A stretch of 64,000 nucleotides of DNA from Hydractinia symbiolongicarpus (GCF_029227915.1 NC_079876.1:32223828-32287827), one strand, 5' to 3'. Counted from the first letter of the stretch, positions 45,823 through 57,240 are shown. The notes: generated from the letters alone by a model not told the origin. Program-made: numbers and translations.

Positions 45823-45831
45823 GTCTGGGCG
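45823..45831 (+). repeat. 9-bp target duplication, right copy
   Basis: GTCTGGGCG, identical to 40396-40404; together they bracket the MULE. Confidence 0.9.
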
Positions 45832-47090
45832 TAGTTGTGTCATTGCAATGTATGGTGGAACAACTAAAACGAAATCTAAATCTGACAGTATTGTCCAATC
45901 GGAAGCAAGGTGAAGAAGGCCTGGACACTTTGTATGCCTCTTCTTAAATGGTGATTGACCGGCCGGAACGAAATTAATTTTGTTGCACTTGGAAACCTTA
46001 AGAGGTTCATATGATACCAAAAACTCTTTTAATGCCTTAACTAAAACTATTAAAACCGAGTCATGACGGTATGTGTATCTACCCTGCGTAAGGGAGGTCC
46101 TACAGGCACCCAATATGTGAGAGACATTTGAGGATGGTTTCTTGCACAGAATGCAACTTTTGTCTTTCTCAATTCCCCATCTCACAAGATTGGTTGAAGA
46201 GGGAAGGGTGTCGTAGGTTGCCCCTATACAAAAGGAAGTTAGGCATTGTGGCAGTGAAAGAATTGTTCTCCAAGATAAATTATTTTTCACATAAGAGCAC
46301 CATTTTGTCCAATTGCCTTGCAAATGCAACTGTACAGCTCTGGCATGGTAAATATCTTCTTCATTTTCTTCAATGATATTGGAAACAAGCTTTCGGTAAG
46401 CATAAGTGCCTTTTGGTGGTAAATTTTTGTGGTCTAAGAGCCCTAAGCCAGCTCGACCAGTCTGATGCAAACCTAAAATCCTTTTGAAATTGAGCTGACT
46501 ATCCGCCAAAAGAACTGCCTCACTAACTTTCCAATTTCCAACTTTTAAATCTGGTACGCACTTAGACACACACGGGTCGACAGAATCTCTTAGTAACAGA
46601 TGTCCACTGATTTTGGCGGATTTGAGAACAGATGCAAGACTTTTCAGGGGCAGAGGACAAGGCGATGTCGAGGAATATAAGGAAATGTTGGAAATTGAAT
46701 GATGTAGTTTTAACCATTTCCTAATGAAAACAGAAAATCTTTGCTCTAGTTTTGTGATAGTAGATAGAGAAACTTCATAAATTAATAATGGCCAGCGGAT
46801 TCTGGGAATTAACAGATGGTGTAAAAACCAAACCTTATGGACCCCTTTATGAAAGGACCTGTCTATAGCTATAAGTTTTTCTTCGGCATCTTTTAGAAAT
46901 TCTTGTATTGCAGCAGAATCAGACAAGGATGAGTTGGAGCAGAAGCCGAAAAAGACTTACTTAACAGGCTGTCGTATTATAGCTGTATAAGCCCTATCCG
47001 GGATTCTGGTACACCATAGCGTCTGAGAGCCATAAAAATCAGCTTGTGCGGAACTGAAGGGTTCCAATCGCCTCTGGCACCTAACTTCGC
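45832..47090 (-). pseudogene. LINE reverse transcriptase (restriction-endonuclease type), internal deletion, proximal part
   Basis: The minus strand starts with an RT piece (WNPSVPHKLIFMALRRYGVP, 46977-47090), then jumps to the post-RT region at 46926: FLHHLLIPRIRWPLLIYEVS, FIRKWLKLHHSISNISLY and a zinc knuckle CILCKKPSSNVSHILGAC (C-x2-C-x8-H-x4-C) with RYTYRHDSVL. It ends at IAMTQLRPD, the first motif of the endonuclease, where the MULE begins. The RT catalytic core with its Y-x-D-D motif is deleted, so it could not transpose. The layout (RT, thumb, CCHC, PD-type endonuclease) is that of the R2/NeSL/Hero group rather than APE-type LINEs; the exact clade is not resolved. Confidence 0.75.
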
Positions 47091-47109
47091 AACACAAATT
47101 GTATTCTGT

Positions 47110-47500
47110 ACCAGTAATTGATGATGAGGTGACAAAACAGCTAGCTGTAATGATATTTCTTGTCTAATCACAGCTGGTTGTACTATAGTTAGAGGTTGCA
47201 ACCCTCTAAAGATTTTTCAAAAAACCAAAATCCCTCTTGATTTCCTAAAAACATTGACCGTAAAAGAGGCAGAAAAATACAACAGCGACAAAACACAACA
47301 CAAAACAATAAATATTAAAGCAATCCAAAATGAATTAAATTGGTACAAATGAAGGAATTTGTGTCAACTTCCACGTCATCAAGTACTGTATCAGTGTTTG
47401 TGGTAACAACATCAAATTCTACTGTATTTCTCCATTGGCAGTTGTTGAAAACGATTAAATTATGCAAAACAAATATCTCTGGAGAAATTCAGGCTAAGTT
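47110..47500. repeat. repeat block duplicated at 53497-53850
   Basis: From GATGAGGTGACAAAACAGCT through AGTTAGAGGTTGCAACCCTC, TAAAGATTTTTCAAAAAACC and ACTTCCACGTCATCAAGTAC. The 53497-53850 copy is nearly identical. The first part is LINE-tail-like, the second is exon-2-like sequence of the DUF6729-type element, so the join itself was duplicated. Confidence 0.75.
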
Positions 47501-47559
47501 CCTACATTGTCGTTTATATTATTTAAATTTAAAAGTGACTATATATGACTCCGTAGTTA

Positions 47560-48490
47560 ACGTGCAAGATGGAGAAAATTCGGAAAGTGGAAGTAGGTTT
47601 GACAGTAAAGACGGGAGAGGGATCTCTGGTTCACACAAAGTTGACGTTCTGGCTCGTGCTTTGCTGGCACTAAATGGCATCAGTGTCAGCGGTACAGATG
47701 CAAATAACGTTAAAGCCCTTTACGACAATCTTGAGCCATACGACAAAAAACAGTTGGTGTATAAAACCATGACAAAAAACCAGTAGAGATGTCGATTCTT
47801 TTCGGGCAAACGTAAAGATCACGTGGGAATCTTGGCGATGAAAAGATGCTTTTTGTCCAGCGCCTCTTCTGCTTTATTGGCATCAAAAAACAGGATCGTC
47901 GAAGCTCTGTGCATCCACCTTTGCAATGAGATCATGGCACAATTGATGGCAGTAAGAAATAAGATTGAACGAGGCTGGTTTGACACTGTAAACAAACGAA
48001 ACTGAAACAAGCTATTTTAACTCTTTTCAGGGTGTACACCTATCCGACGGCTCATGCTAATTTTAACTCAGAAGGCAACACTGACACGATAAACTACAAA
48101 GTACAAAGATCCTGAAGATCGCTCCGATATGGCCAAGCTCAAATTCTTGAATCGAGATGGTGGCATTAAAACACCAAACTTTGTAATCAAAAGAGATGAA
48201 ACATCAACTGCTACAATACCAGCATCAAAGAAAAAAACCTAGGAAAAGACAATCAAAACAAAAGTTGTATCAAAATCAACCGTCATTACAGCTGCCAATA
48301 ATGGCCCCAATGTCGTGGCCTGTGCCAAGTCCTTTTTGCCAACTATATATTCCACTACATTTCTACAATCCATTTTACCAACTACCAATGCAAATTCCGC
48401 ACCTACAAGAAAAAATGCATAATATGTCGCCATACCAGCAGCCTATCGGTACACAAACAACGCCAACTCCCGCAAATCATTGATTAAGTA
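47560..48490 (+). pseudogene. C-terminal module of a DUF6729-like element, decayed
   Basis: GRGISGSHKVDVLARALLAL, NGISVSGTDANNVKALYDNL and EPYDKKQLVY (47617-47770) are in frame. After 47786 it is broken: RCFLSSASSALLASKNRIVE in another frame, then fragments of FLNRDGGIKTPNFV (about 48145) and the proline-rich linker (48196-48483). The zinc-knuckle end is lost. GTGTCAGCGGTACAGATGCA adds a few codons absent from the tandem units, so it is an older, separate lineage. Confidence 0.6.
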
Positions 48491-48599
48491 ATTTGTTATG
48501 TAAATAGAAGGAAGGATAACATATGCCTACCCCTCCACACCTTTTCTTTTTCCTTTCTTTTCCCAATTTTCTCCAGTCTTTTACGCCCCTTGCTTATAT

Positions 48600-49560
48600 C
48601 AGTTCGGAAAGAATTACACTTAAATAGCATTAGTGTCAGGGACACGGATGCCAAAAACATAAAGTCTCTTTATAACAAGCTAGAAAAATACGACAAAGAA
48701 AACGTTCCTCTGCATGAGTATTGCACAAAGGAAGTCAAGAGGTCGACTTTGACATTGAAAAGATAGCGCTTCTGCTTTATCAGAGCGTAAAAGTAGAATC
48801 GTTAAGGCCCTTTAGATACTTATTTCTAACAACATTACAGCCCACTACACTTTAACGGTTGATGGCAATAGGAGATACGATTCCCACTGGAAAAAGGAGT
48901 CATCGGCAAGTAAAACAACATCCGTGTTTGCAATTTTAACAGTTCTTTGCTATATGAGACTGGCTTGATGCTATATAGATCAACAAACCTACCTTGCAAT
49001 TGTGGCATGAAAAGCAAATCGAAAATAAAGAATTTCTTACTCTTCTTCACGCGTCAAACTGCCTTGCCGCAAGGAAACCGCCAAAGATCCACTTCCAGCA
49101 GCAGTAGCCCAATCCCTTTGACAAGGCAGTGCCCAGGTAGTTAAGTACAAAGATGCAGATGATCGCCTGGACATGGCGAAGCTAAGGTTTCTTAATCGAG
49201 ACAGTGCTATTTAATCAGCAGATTGTTTAATTGAAACATCGGAAACAAAAATTTGCACAACACCAGCAACAAAAGAACGAAGAGAGACATCTTTAAAATT
49301 AAAATTTCCTATTTCAAACTTTCCCGCCCAACAGTAACTTAAGCCAGAGTTCTTTGACCCGGTTCTATTGCAAGGCACACATATACCAATAATGATATCG
49401 CTAAAATCTCAAACAAATTGTATACTACCAGTAAGAAAAAGGCATGAAAAGAAAACATTTGACGAAAAATGCAGGAAGCCTATGAAGGAGGGTCATGGAC
49501 AATAAAAGGTGAACGACATTGTTTCTACGATGCTAAAGCCGACAAGACATTGTCAAAATA
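48600..49560 (+). pseudogene. second decayed C-terminal module, tandem to the previous one
   Basis: LNSISVRDTDAKNIKSLYNK (48620), LEKYDKENVPLHEY, SSLLYETGLMLYRSTNLPCN (48938), FLNRDSAI (about 49190) and a C-terminal KCRKPMKEGHGQ (about 49468). Its 3' end at 49797-49815 repeats the CCTTCCTTAGATCGGTTGGG edge seen at 48588-48606, so two decayed copies lie head to tail here as well. Confidence 0.55.
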
Positions 49561-49604
49561 ACACATTATTTGTAAGTTTCTTACGTTTTAAAATAGTTAA
49601 GTAA

Positions 49605-50180
49605 CATGATGATGAAATGACAAAACAGCTGGCTGTTGTGATATAACTTGTTCAATGACGGCCGGTTAATTATTGTAGAAGTTGTAACCGTCTTAATATG
49701 TGTTTTGTTAAACTAAAGGCAGGGCATGATGCTTATAACACCACCTAAAACGCTGCTTTCCTTTTTTCCCCGTATTCCTCCCTTTTTCCAATCTTTTATT
49801 CCCCTTCCTTAGATCGGTTGGGAAAGAGTCAGAGCAAAGATCTAAATATACCTGGTTCAATTCCGGGTCTCGTCATTTTATCAGTGCCCAACAAGGCATT
49901 TAGAGGTAGTGGACGGAGCAGCAGAACTTTGTACCAACTCCTTTTTTGCTTCTTTTACCCCTATTTTAGGGAGGGTATCTTCTGGTGTAGGTAAAACATG
50001 ATACATTGGCAGGGAATCAAAAGCGTCTACCGCATGGCACGGAAGAATTCTACCACTGTGCCACAAATGTGTGACTACTCTTTCTTAAATCTTCCGAGTG
50101 GCAGTAAATCACGTCTCGGCACGTCGTTAGCCTTCACGATATTTAAGACAAGTGATATTTTGATTTACAAAATCTCACAG
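49605..50180. other. LINE-tail-like and unassigned sequence with a B-box-like motif
   Basis: GATGAAATGACAAAACAGCT (49611) resembles the block at 47110. CTGGTTCAATTCCGGGTCTC near 49852 resembles a tRNA T arm without a matching A box. No gene recognised. Confidence 0.35.
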
Positions 50181-50186
50181 CAATCA

Positions 50187-50258
50187 GGCTCTGTGGCTTA
50201 ACGGTTAAAGTGCCTGTCTAGTAAACAACAGCTCCCCAGTTTAAATCCGGGCAGTGCC
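50187..50258 (+). repeat. tRNA-Thr(AGT)-like pseudogene or SINE head
   Basis: Acceptor GGCTCTG pairs with CAGTGCC at six of seven positions. A-box TGGCTTAACGG is good, and the anticodon loop CTAGTAA has T33 and AGT. The 3' anticodon strand has an insertion or mismatch (ACAACAG), and the T stem has one mismatch (CCCAG/CCGGG). Likely a pseudogene. A second B-box-like GGTTCGAATCC lies at about 50308. Confidence 0.5.
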
Positions 50259-50439
50259 TTTAGGATCCATGTTGTACTTTCTTGCCCGGCTTGTGGATCT
50301 TTCCGCACCGGTTCGAATCCTACTAGAATCCTGGATTTTCAATAGAAATCCGACAGTTCTGTGCGCAGGATACGGAACACACTGTGGCCCCGGTTCCTAT
50401 TGAAATGTAGATTTTTTTCTAATAATTTTTAACATACCT

Positions 50440-50840
50440 TAAGTGGATAAAATTTGGCGAATTTCATCGAAATTTGCCAAATTAAATGCCCGCAAAAATA
50501 TTGAAAACTGACTATTCGCCAAATTAAATACTTGCCAAATTTAACATAATTTACTTTTCGCCAAATTTAAAAAAAATACGTTTTTTTTTAATTAAAGAAA
50601 GAAAAATGTTTTTTTCCTAAAAAACGAAATCTTTTTTATATTCACAAGGTTTAAAAATAAAATTATTTCTTTGTGTCATTCCTCAAAATAAATCCCTGAC
50701 AAAATAAACATTTTTTTGTATTCGCCAAATAAAATCCTCGCTAAATTTTTATATAATTTATCATTCGCCAAATTAAATCCCTGTCAAATATTCCATTTTG
50801 GTCATTCGCCAAATTAAATACTTGCCACAATTTATTTTCT
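50440..50840. repeat. dispersed TTCGCCAAATTAAAT repeats
   Basis: At least five copies of TTCGCCAAATTAAA or close variants, often followed by TACTTGCCA or TCCCTGTCA, plus the inverted AATTTGGCGAATTT near 50451. Irregular spacing; probably the core of a non-autonomous element. Confidence 0.6.
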
Positions 50841-51469
50841 TGAGGTATATTAATTCTTTATAAGAACAATAATGCTAGGATTGGTAGAAAAATGCAACGC
50901 AATGTTTTGGTTTTACTTTAAGAACAATTATTGCATTAAGTCCGTACTTTTGTGGGTTAAAACACGGGGCCCATTAAAGTAAAATATTGACGTTAAACTG
51001 TGCTCTTGACAATCTACGTCTTGGTCACATTGGTCTTGATTAGAAAGCCTTTTCTGATTCTATGAAAGATAGCTCTGTTCCAAATTATAAAAACAGGTCT
51101 TACCAACCAATATATATATATAAAATTAGTTTTTTAATAAACAGTGAGAAATAGGGAGAAAACCTAGGAGTTTCAAGGACTTAAAAAAAAACAGAATATT
51201 TTACAGGGGCACACTCAAATTGACAGCCTTTAGGATCTTAAGACAGTTAAAAGTAACAAATTAAAAATATTGTCATTTTTGTTTTCTGCGAATTTTGAAC
51301 GAACCAATGAGAAAATCGCCTTCTAAATTCAAAAGAGTAGAATTTCCAATTTTTATCAAAAGATTTAATTTCTATTCACAAAACTTGGAAATTCCATCAA
51401 ACGCAATGACAGGGCCCACTCATAAAATTAAAAAAAAATTGGAATATGCAACAAAAGCAAAACATTAAA

Positions 51470-52960
51470 GAAAAGGGGGCGCGAATCAGCTGGTATTCTT
51501 CCAACATGGTTCGCCAATGTGATTGACATATGTTATTTCCCTTACTTATAGTTGTGCTTCAGCTAGAGAATATTCGGCACAGAAGTATGAAAACTGCCTC
51601 TACCAATCTGCTATTTAATGGAGACAAAGCTTGGCATACAATTTAAGTATTTTCTGTGAATCTGAGTCTCCAAATTGATTTCAGAAGTGGAGAGTGTGCG
51701 CAAGTGCATCAACATTTTTCCCACCCAGTGATGCCTTTGGGACCAGTGGAATTTTGCCCAGCTTTATCACTGTCTCCAATTTCTTCTTCTTCCTTAACAT
51801 CTTCACCAACTTCAATGCGACCAATGCCAAAGATCGATCGTCGCAGTTGCCATCTTGCACACTCTTCTTGACGGCATAAAATTTAAAATTAGGCTCCTAA
51901 AAGAGATAGTCAAGTCCAATCACTTTGTTTGATTAAAATTTGGTGGATTTCCTGAATTATACGGCTTTCCTTCGACATCATGGCGGAGGTCATTGAACTT
52001 CGCCATGTGTAGTCTAGAATGTTCTTTACGTCATTAGACTTATCTCTACCGCGGCATATTTCCTTGTCTTCATCCATCCTGCAAGACATCCTAATAAATA
52101 TGCCCTAAAGTTGACAGAATTAACACTTTTTCTAGGTAAAAAATTTGTGAAATGACAATAAAAGGATTCCACTGAAGTGCTACCTCTTGCACAGCGAAAC
52201 ACCGTTACAACCTGTTTGCCTTTTTAATGGTACGCACTGCGGAATACAGAGACACATTAGGATCTTGTAGACAAGTAAATTTTTTGGCGTTCAAACATTG
52301 TTACCATTGATGATTATTCTCATTCAAAGAGAGGCACTCCAAGCGTTTTGGTGCAGCCAGTGTACAATAAAATTAACTTTTTTAAGGCCTTAATTGTAAC
52401 GTCATTACCTCTTGTTCGTCTACGACAATGCTTCGCCAGCTCATTGCTTTGGCAACGGCAACATTTGTTAGAGACTTTACTCCTTTAGCTTAAAGTTCTT
52501 CTTTCTTTGCTGCCAAAAGCTCTTGGTAATCTTGCTTGTCCCATTCAAAAATAGCAGCATAGAGTTTCTATGAATGGACCATACAACGGATGTGCTTCAG
52601 ACACACATCCAAAGGCAATCCCTTTTATAAAATGCCATATGTCAAGTTGTTTCATGATGGAAAAAGCCATATCCTCACTACAACAATTACAGTCAACATA
52701 AATTACAGATGGTGGTGCAACATTGGCATCCGCATATCGTGAGACCTTGTGCCATTGTTTCTAGGCCTTCATTTGACTCTGAAGATGTTACGACGCATTG
52801 TTGAATAGCACCATATTCATTCGCAACGTTGGTTACCCATTTTGCACTTAGTTTTTCTTCTCCTGCATTAACATGATGTTTTGACGGTGAAGAATGTATA
52901 TTTTGTCCTATGAGCTACTTAGCAGGGACAGTTGCTAAACTTGTCTTATTGGTAAGCTTT
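51470..52960 (-). pseudogene. DUF6729-like transposase core, minus strand, decayed
   Basis: On the minus strand: VTNVANEYGAIQQCVVTSSE-like segments near 52850-52780; LDIWHFIKGIAF-like near 52640; then AAIFEWDKQDYQELLAAKKE (52555-52490), CLQDPNVSLYSAVRTIKK (about 52270), RCFAVQEVALQW (about 52200) and EDYQLIRA (51500). This parallels 18940-20640 in reverse. It ends in AT-rich sequence at 51290-51460 resembling 20950-21100, so the two share flanking element sequence. Confidence 0.55.
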
Positions 52961-53117
52961 AAAATTTCCATCTAAACTTTCAGTTTGTGCAAAGGTTACA
53001 TCTAATCTGTGTGTTATAAATATACGTTATATATTTTTAAGTGTAGCTACCTCATTGTTATTATACACGCATACTAAATCACTGGTTCAATATCTGTTTG
53101 TCAATATAAAAGTTAAA

Positions 53118-53252
53118 ATGCTTAAGACTGCCTTGGATGAAAAAACTTGGGAAAGACGACCGTCGTCGTTTGCAAACGGAGACTATAAGTTCGACCGAGA
53201 CAGCAACCACCAACTAAAATTCTATTTGTACAAAAAATTTTTCTGTGATTAA
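53118..53252 (+). pseudogene. diverged exon 1 of a DUF6729-like element
   Basis: MLKTALDEKTWERRPSSFAN, then GDYKFDRDSNHQLKFYLYKK, aligned with the FANGDYTFGRGQQPLPYSFG exon of the tandem units. ATATAAAAG lies 14 bp upstream of the ATG (about 53104), nearer than in the tandem units. Confidence 0.5.
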
Positions 53253-53496
53253 ACAATGCCCCAGACATAAGTCCATATCACTTGTTTATCTCTTCGGCGA
53301 TACTATAAGTTGTAGTTGTACCATGCAAAGACAAGGATTTCCCATAACAAACATTGTGACGTTAACTACTTCTATATCGAGTAACGTGCATTACATAAAC
53401 TTTAGCCGTATGCGTATACAGTGTGTTTCTTTTGATAAAGTATAATTGGGTGTATCACAATGTTGTAAAATGCATTTAAGAAAATGCATAAATTGA

Positions 53497-53850
53497 TAAT
53501 GAGGTGACAAAACAGCTAGCTGTAATGATATTTCTTGTCTAATGACAGCTGGTTTTACTATAGTTAGAGGTTGCAACTCTCTAAAGATTTTTCAAAAAAC
53601 CAAAATCCCTCTTGATTTCCTAAGAACATTGACCATAAAGAGGCAGAAAAATACAACAGCGACAAAACACAACACAAAACAATAAATATTAAAGGAATTC
53701 AAAATGAATTAAATTGGTACAAATGAAGGAATTTGTGTCAACTTCCACGTCATCAAGTACTGTATCAGTGTCTGTGGTAACAACATCAAAATCTACTGTA
53801 ATTCTCCACCTGCAGTTGTTGACAACGATTTAATTATGCAAATGAAAAAG
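53497..53850. repeat. second copy of the 47110-47500 block
   Basis: Matches 47110-47460 with few differences (for example TGACAGCTGGTT against TCACAGCTGGTT), then leaves the homology near 53850. Confidence 0.75.
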
Positions 53851-53869
53851 GTTTACAATACAGCAAGCT

Positions 53870-54810
53870 GCACTGAAGTATCTTGTCTACAGGAACGGCG
53901 GTTGTTAAAACTGGGATTAGGCTCCCAGAAGGAGGTTGTCACGACAGGACCAGCCTATCGATATTTTGACTAAGGACAGCAGGGTTGTCAAGCCTCCAGA
54001 CCAAGTTAGTAAACTTGGTCACCTTACCGAACTGGGGTAAAAAGTGGGGTCGTTACACCCAAAGACAAGCTAAAAGCAAACCACCTTGCTAAGCTTCTTA
54101 TAAGTTACCAGAGAAGAGTGAGCTGAACTCGTTACCCTGTGGGTATTAACGGTAAACTGGCTTGTATGAACCAGCTGGGGTAATACAAAACCGCTCGGAT
54201 TTACATTTTCCTCCCCTGTGACCCTGGTAGTATAACAAAATAATTTACAAAGAGGTGGCAAGCCACCGCAATGATGAACCCAACCTGTTAGGCCTTTGGA
54301 AATAAGCTAGAGGTTATACTCCTCTAGAGAAAATGCCTCTAAAACCACAATTCTCCCTTTTTACAAGGAATTAATTAAAAAAATATAAAAAAATAAAAAA
54401 GAAAATAAACAGAACTTTAACCAAGGGCAGGTAAGTTTCGACCCATATTTCTGAACCTAAGTACCCTGGATGTCTGGGACACCTCAAAGAGGTCCGCGGA
54501 CAGTCTTTGACCACTTTCTGTTTAACTGTGCTATTCTTTGATTTTAACTCAGGTAATAAGTGGAGTCGTTACTCTCCAAAGACAAGATCATGTGTGATCA
54601 AAACCCCCTGCTAATATTTTTTTTAACTGGGGTAATAAGTGGAGTTGTCACACTCCATAGACAAGACCTAGTATGATCAAACCCCCTTGCTAACTTAATT
54701 TTTTTTGATTTTGTTTTATTTTTGACTGGGGTAATAAGTGGAGTCGTCACTCTCCAAAGACAAGACTGAGTGTAGTCCAGCCCCATTGCTGACTCATTCT
54801 GGTTAAAATA
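53870..54810 (-). repeat. 3' UTR region of the LINE-USP element with 77-99 bp repeats
   Basis: Three copies of GGTAATAAGTGGAGTYGTYA followed by CTCCAWAGACAAGA start near 54552, 54629 and 54728. A fourth, diverged copy is at about 54034 and another at 57979. The 54236-54446 block recurs at 32456 and 33247. CTGGGATTAGGCTCCCAG near 53912 is a small hairpin and recurs near 57205. Confidence 0.6.
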
Positions 54811-54813
54811 TTC

Positions 54814-56158
54814 TTACCTCAGCTTTTCTAAAAAGAAAACATATGACTCGTGACTGTTAATAAAGCGGTCATCACAGAAAATTACTGCTCTATCGTTGCA
54901 ATGTATCCACCTGTGTACCATTTTGTCGAAGGCTCTGGTTGTGTAGTGACCATTATTTAAGTTGCGGCAGTGGTTGATAATAGCCCTTAATTGAAATTTT
55001 TTACGAAATTTCACTTCTCCATCTACGGTAAAAGGTATGGAAAGGGTACCAGGGTAAGCAGTAATACGAGAGGCAATTTTTGACACAAGGCCGTTGGCAC
55101 TGGCAAAACGTTTTAGCTGTAAAATGAGATGGGAACCGCACGACACTACCTCTTTTTCAACTAGAGCAGTTTGATGAGCGTTGCAAACATGGCAGAAGTA
55201 GGCATTGGTGTCTGACAACTCCTCGCTTTCAAAGAAATTATCTAAGGAAGATTGTAACGTAGGGTGCAGAGAAAGTTGGATGCATGGTGCTATAACTTCT
55301 GTGGAGCTGGTAATATGACATGAATTGCAAGTGGTTGATGGTTTAAAGCAACAGCGAAGGTACTTTATAAAGAGGAAAAAAAAACCAAAAAAACCCAAAA
55401 AAACAAACAAAATATGGGCCCAATAGTGGCCAGCATTCAATGTTCCAGAGTGATTTATCACAGCTACCAAAGCATACTTTTGGATAAAAGATATGTCCGA
55501 GTCACTAGATATCGGGATATTGAGATAAGGATTAGAAGAGGAAAAACTTTCAACAAATTTATTGTCCTTAACCAGGTTCTCCATCTCTTGCAAACTCTTT
55601 CAGGTGCAAGGTTAAAATTTCGCTATTCCTCGTAGTGCTCTCTTGGTTCAGGGAACATTGTGGGCAAAACCATTTATTTTCATTCTCCAGATTTTCAGAA
55701 GCTAAAAATATACTAACTGACAATTGTACGCTGGAAGACGGTGACAGTATTAGGATGTCCTGATTTTTAACAGTAACTGAAGAACAGAGACAGGTGTTAC
55801 AGCTAACTGACACCGATACTTCTGTCGACATGTTCTAAGACGCAATTACCGAGAACCCCTTTAATTTATGAAAGACAAGAAGTAACATCTCTGCCACATC
55901 TTGCTGAGAATTGTATTGGAAAGTTGTATTTCCGGAAGAGTGTATCTTACGTTCTAGGGCCTTGAGAAGGTTTGAAGGATCAACAGAGGTCAAAGAACGG
56001 TTTAACATGGTCATGTTAAGAGCAATCGCCCTCATAATTGGTGACAAACGGGATGACTCAGAAGCACTCTGGGACCATAGGAATGGAATAGTACTTAGTG
56101 CGCAAAATAACATTGGCATAGCACGTATTGCCTTTGTTGACAAAACCTGCATTTATAA
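54814..56158 (-). pseudogene. USP (peptidase C19) domain of the LINE, second half duplicated
   Basis: Minus strand, several frames. The cysteine box GFVNKGNTCYANVIL is at about 56120-56160, then (shifted) TIPFLWSQSASESSRLSP and the QDV box FQYNSQQDVAEMLLLVFHKL; a zinc ribbon CNTC ... CPQC; LHLKEF; and a first histidine box, INHSGTLNAGHYWAHI. Then a second zinc-to-histidine half: CNSC ... CHVC, HLILQLKRFASANG, INHCRNLNNGHYTTRAF and WIHCNDRAVIFCDD, ending at 54814. The second half lacks its own cysteine box. USP enzymes are cysteine proteases that remove ubiquitin. At least three frameshifts (near 56130, 55830, 55580) inactivate this copy. It follows the LINE endonuclease tail in the same orientation, so it appears to be a C-terminal extension of that protein. 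Confidence 0.7.
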
Positions 56159-56164
56159 AAATTG

Positions 56165-56712
56165 TCTTTGATTTGGTACTAGTTTTGTTATGGTTGAGTT
56201 TTACAGAGACCGAAGTGCGTGGACGTGATAAACGACCCTTGGGCATTTCTTTTAATGGAGTTGGATTACTTTGACGAGATGGAACAGACTTGGGTGGAAG
56301 AGTCTTACTCGTTCCGGGTGCCTTAATTAAGGAGTCTTGAGACCAGTCTCCTGACCCCCGAGTAATCCATACACAAAAAGAAGCTGTCATACTGACTTTA
56401 CCAAGGTTTTTTGCGGTGGAATATGCCATTTTGTTGGAAAAACCCAGCCTTTTCAGACACGCCGTGGTTGTTCTCGCGCAATAACCTCTTGCCCCTACTT
56501 CTACAGCAGAGAAATCAACTTGCCAACCACTGGACAGACTTACGTTAACCAAGCAGGAATATTTAGTGACTTTGGTGCCAATAGCTTGTATTTTCCTCGC
56601 AAGGGCAAGTGAGTTCGCTAATTACAACTTGTTTAAGCTTATTTGAAAATATAACTATATCAGGTCTTAGTTGTGTCACAGCAATGTGGCCTGGAAAAAC
56701 AAAGAGAAATTC
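56165..56712 (-). pseudogene. LINE restriction-like endonuclease and C-terminal tail, leading into USP
   Basis: Starts FVFPGHIAVTQLRPDIVIFS, then KLKQVVISELTCPCEENTSY: the PD ... E-L-T endonuclease signature. After a shift at about 56560 comes VNVSLSSGWQVDFSAVEVGA with RGYCARTTTACLKRLGF and SFCVWITRGSGDW. A proline-, serine- and lysine-rich linker of about 60 residues then runs straight into the USP cysteine box. The 5' side is cut at about 56712 by a fragment of the DUF6729-like element, so no reverse transcriptase remains at this locus. Confidence 0.7.
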
Positions 56713-56935
56713 AGAGTAAGTTCCCACATTATCGTTTATATTATTTAAATTTAAAATTGAGTATATATGTGAGTATATATATGAGTATATATATACTGCG
56801 TAGTCAACGTGCAAGATAGAAAAAATTCGGGAAGTGGGAGCGACATTGACAGTAAAGACGGAAGAAGGATCTCTGGTTCACACAAAGTTGACGTTCTGGC
56901 TCTTGCTTTGCTGCCACTAAATGGTATCATAAAGA
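56712..56935 (+). mobile_element. fragment of a DUF6729-like element
   Basis: GAGAAATTCAGAGTAAGTTC, CGTGCAAGATAGAAAAAATTC and GGTTCACACAAAGTTGACGT match 47486-47690, i.e. an exon end, intron and the start of the C-module. It includes a (TATATATGAG)n expansion near 56760-56795. Confidence 0.65.
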
Positions 56936-57240
56936 ATAAAAATAACAAAGTGCACGCACAATGATAAACTCGACCATTTAAATTCTCGAGTTTTGCTCCT
57001 CTAAAGAATATGATCATATAAAGGAACAATTCTTCCTTTTTCCAAGGAGATAATTGGCACAAAAATTGAACAAACAGACAGAGAGTAGGACAGGACTTCT
57101 GTAAAGGGTACAAGGGCTTCGACTCATATTCCTGAAACAAGGTACCCAAATGAAAAAGGTTTACAATACAGCAAACTGCACTAAAGTATCTTGGTGGTTG
57201 TCAAAACTGGGATTAGGCTCCCAGAAGAAGGTGCTGAATA
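56935..57240. repeat. diverged LINE 3'-UTR-type block
   Basis: Parallels 54236-54500 and 53845-53930: ACAATGATAAACTCGACC, CTCCTCTAAAGAATATG, CAATTCTTCCTTTTTCCAAGG, then GAAAAAGGTTTACAATACAGC and GGGATTAGGCTCCCAGAAG. Confidence 0.5.

Noticed and set aside
56563-57149. Minus-strand ORFs with IYSHIYS-type repeats
   Set aside because: Part is read-through of a (TATATATGAG)n expansion; only the FVFPGHIAVTQLRPD part is LINE protein.
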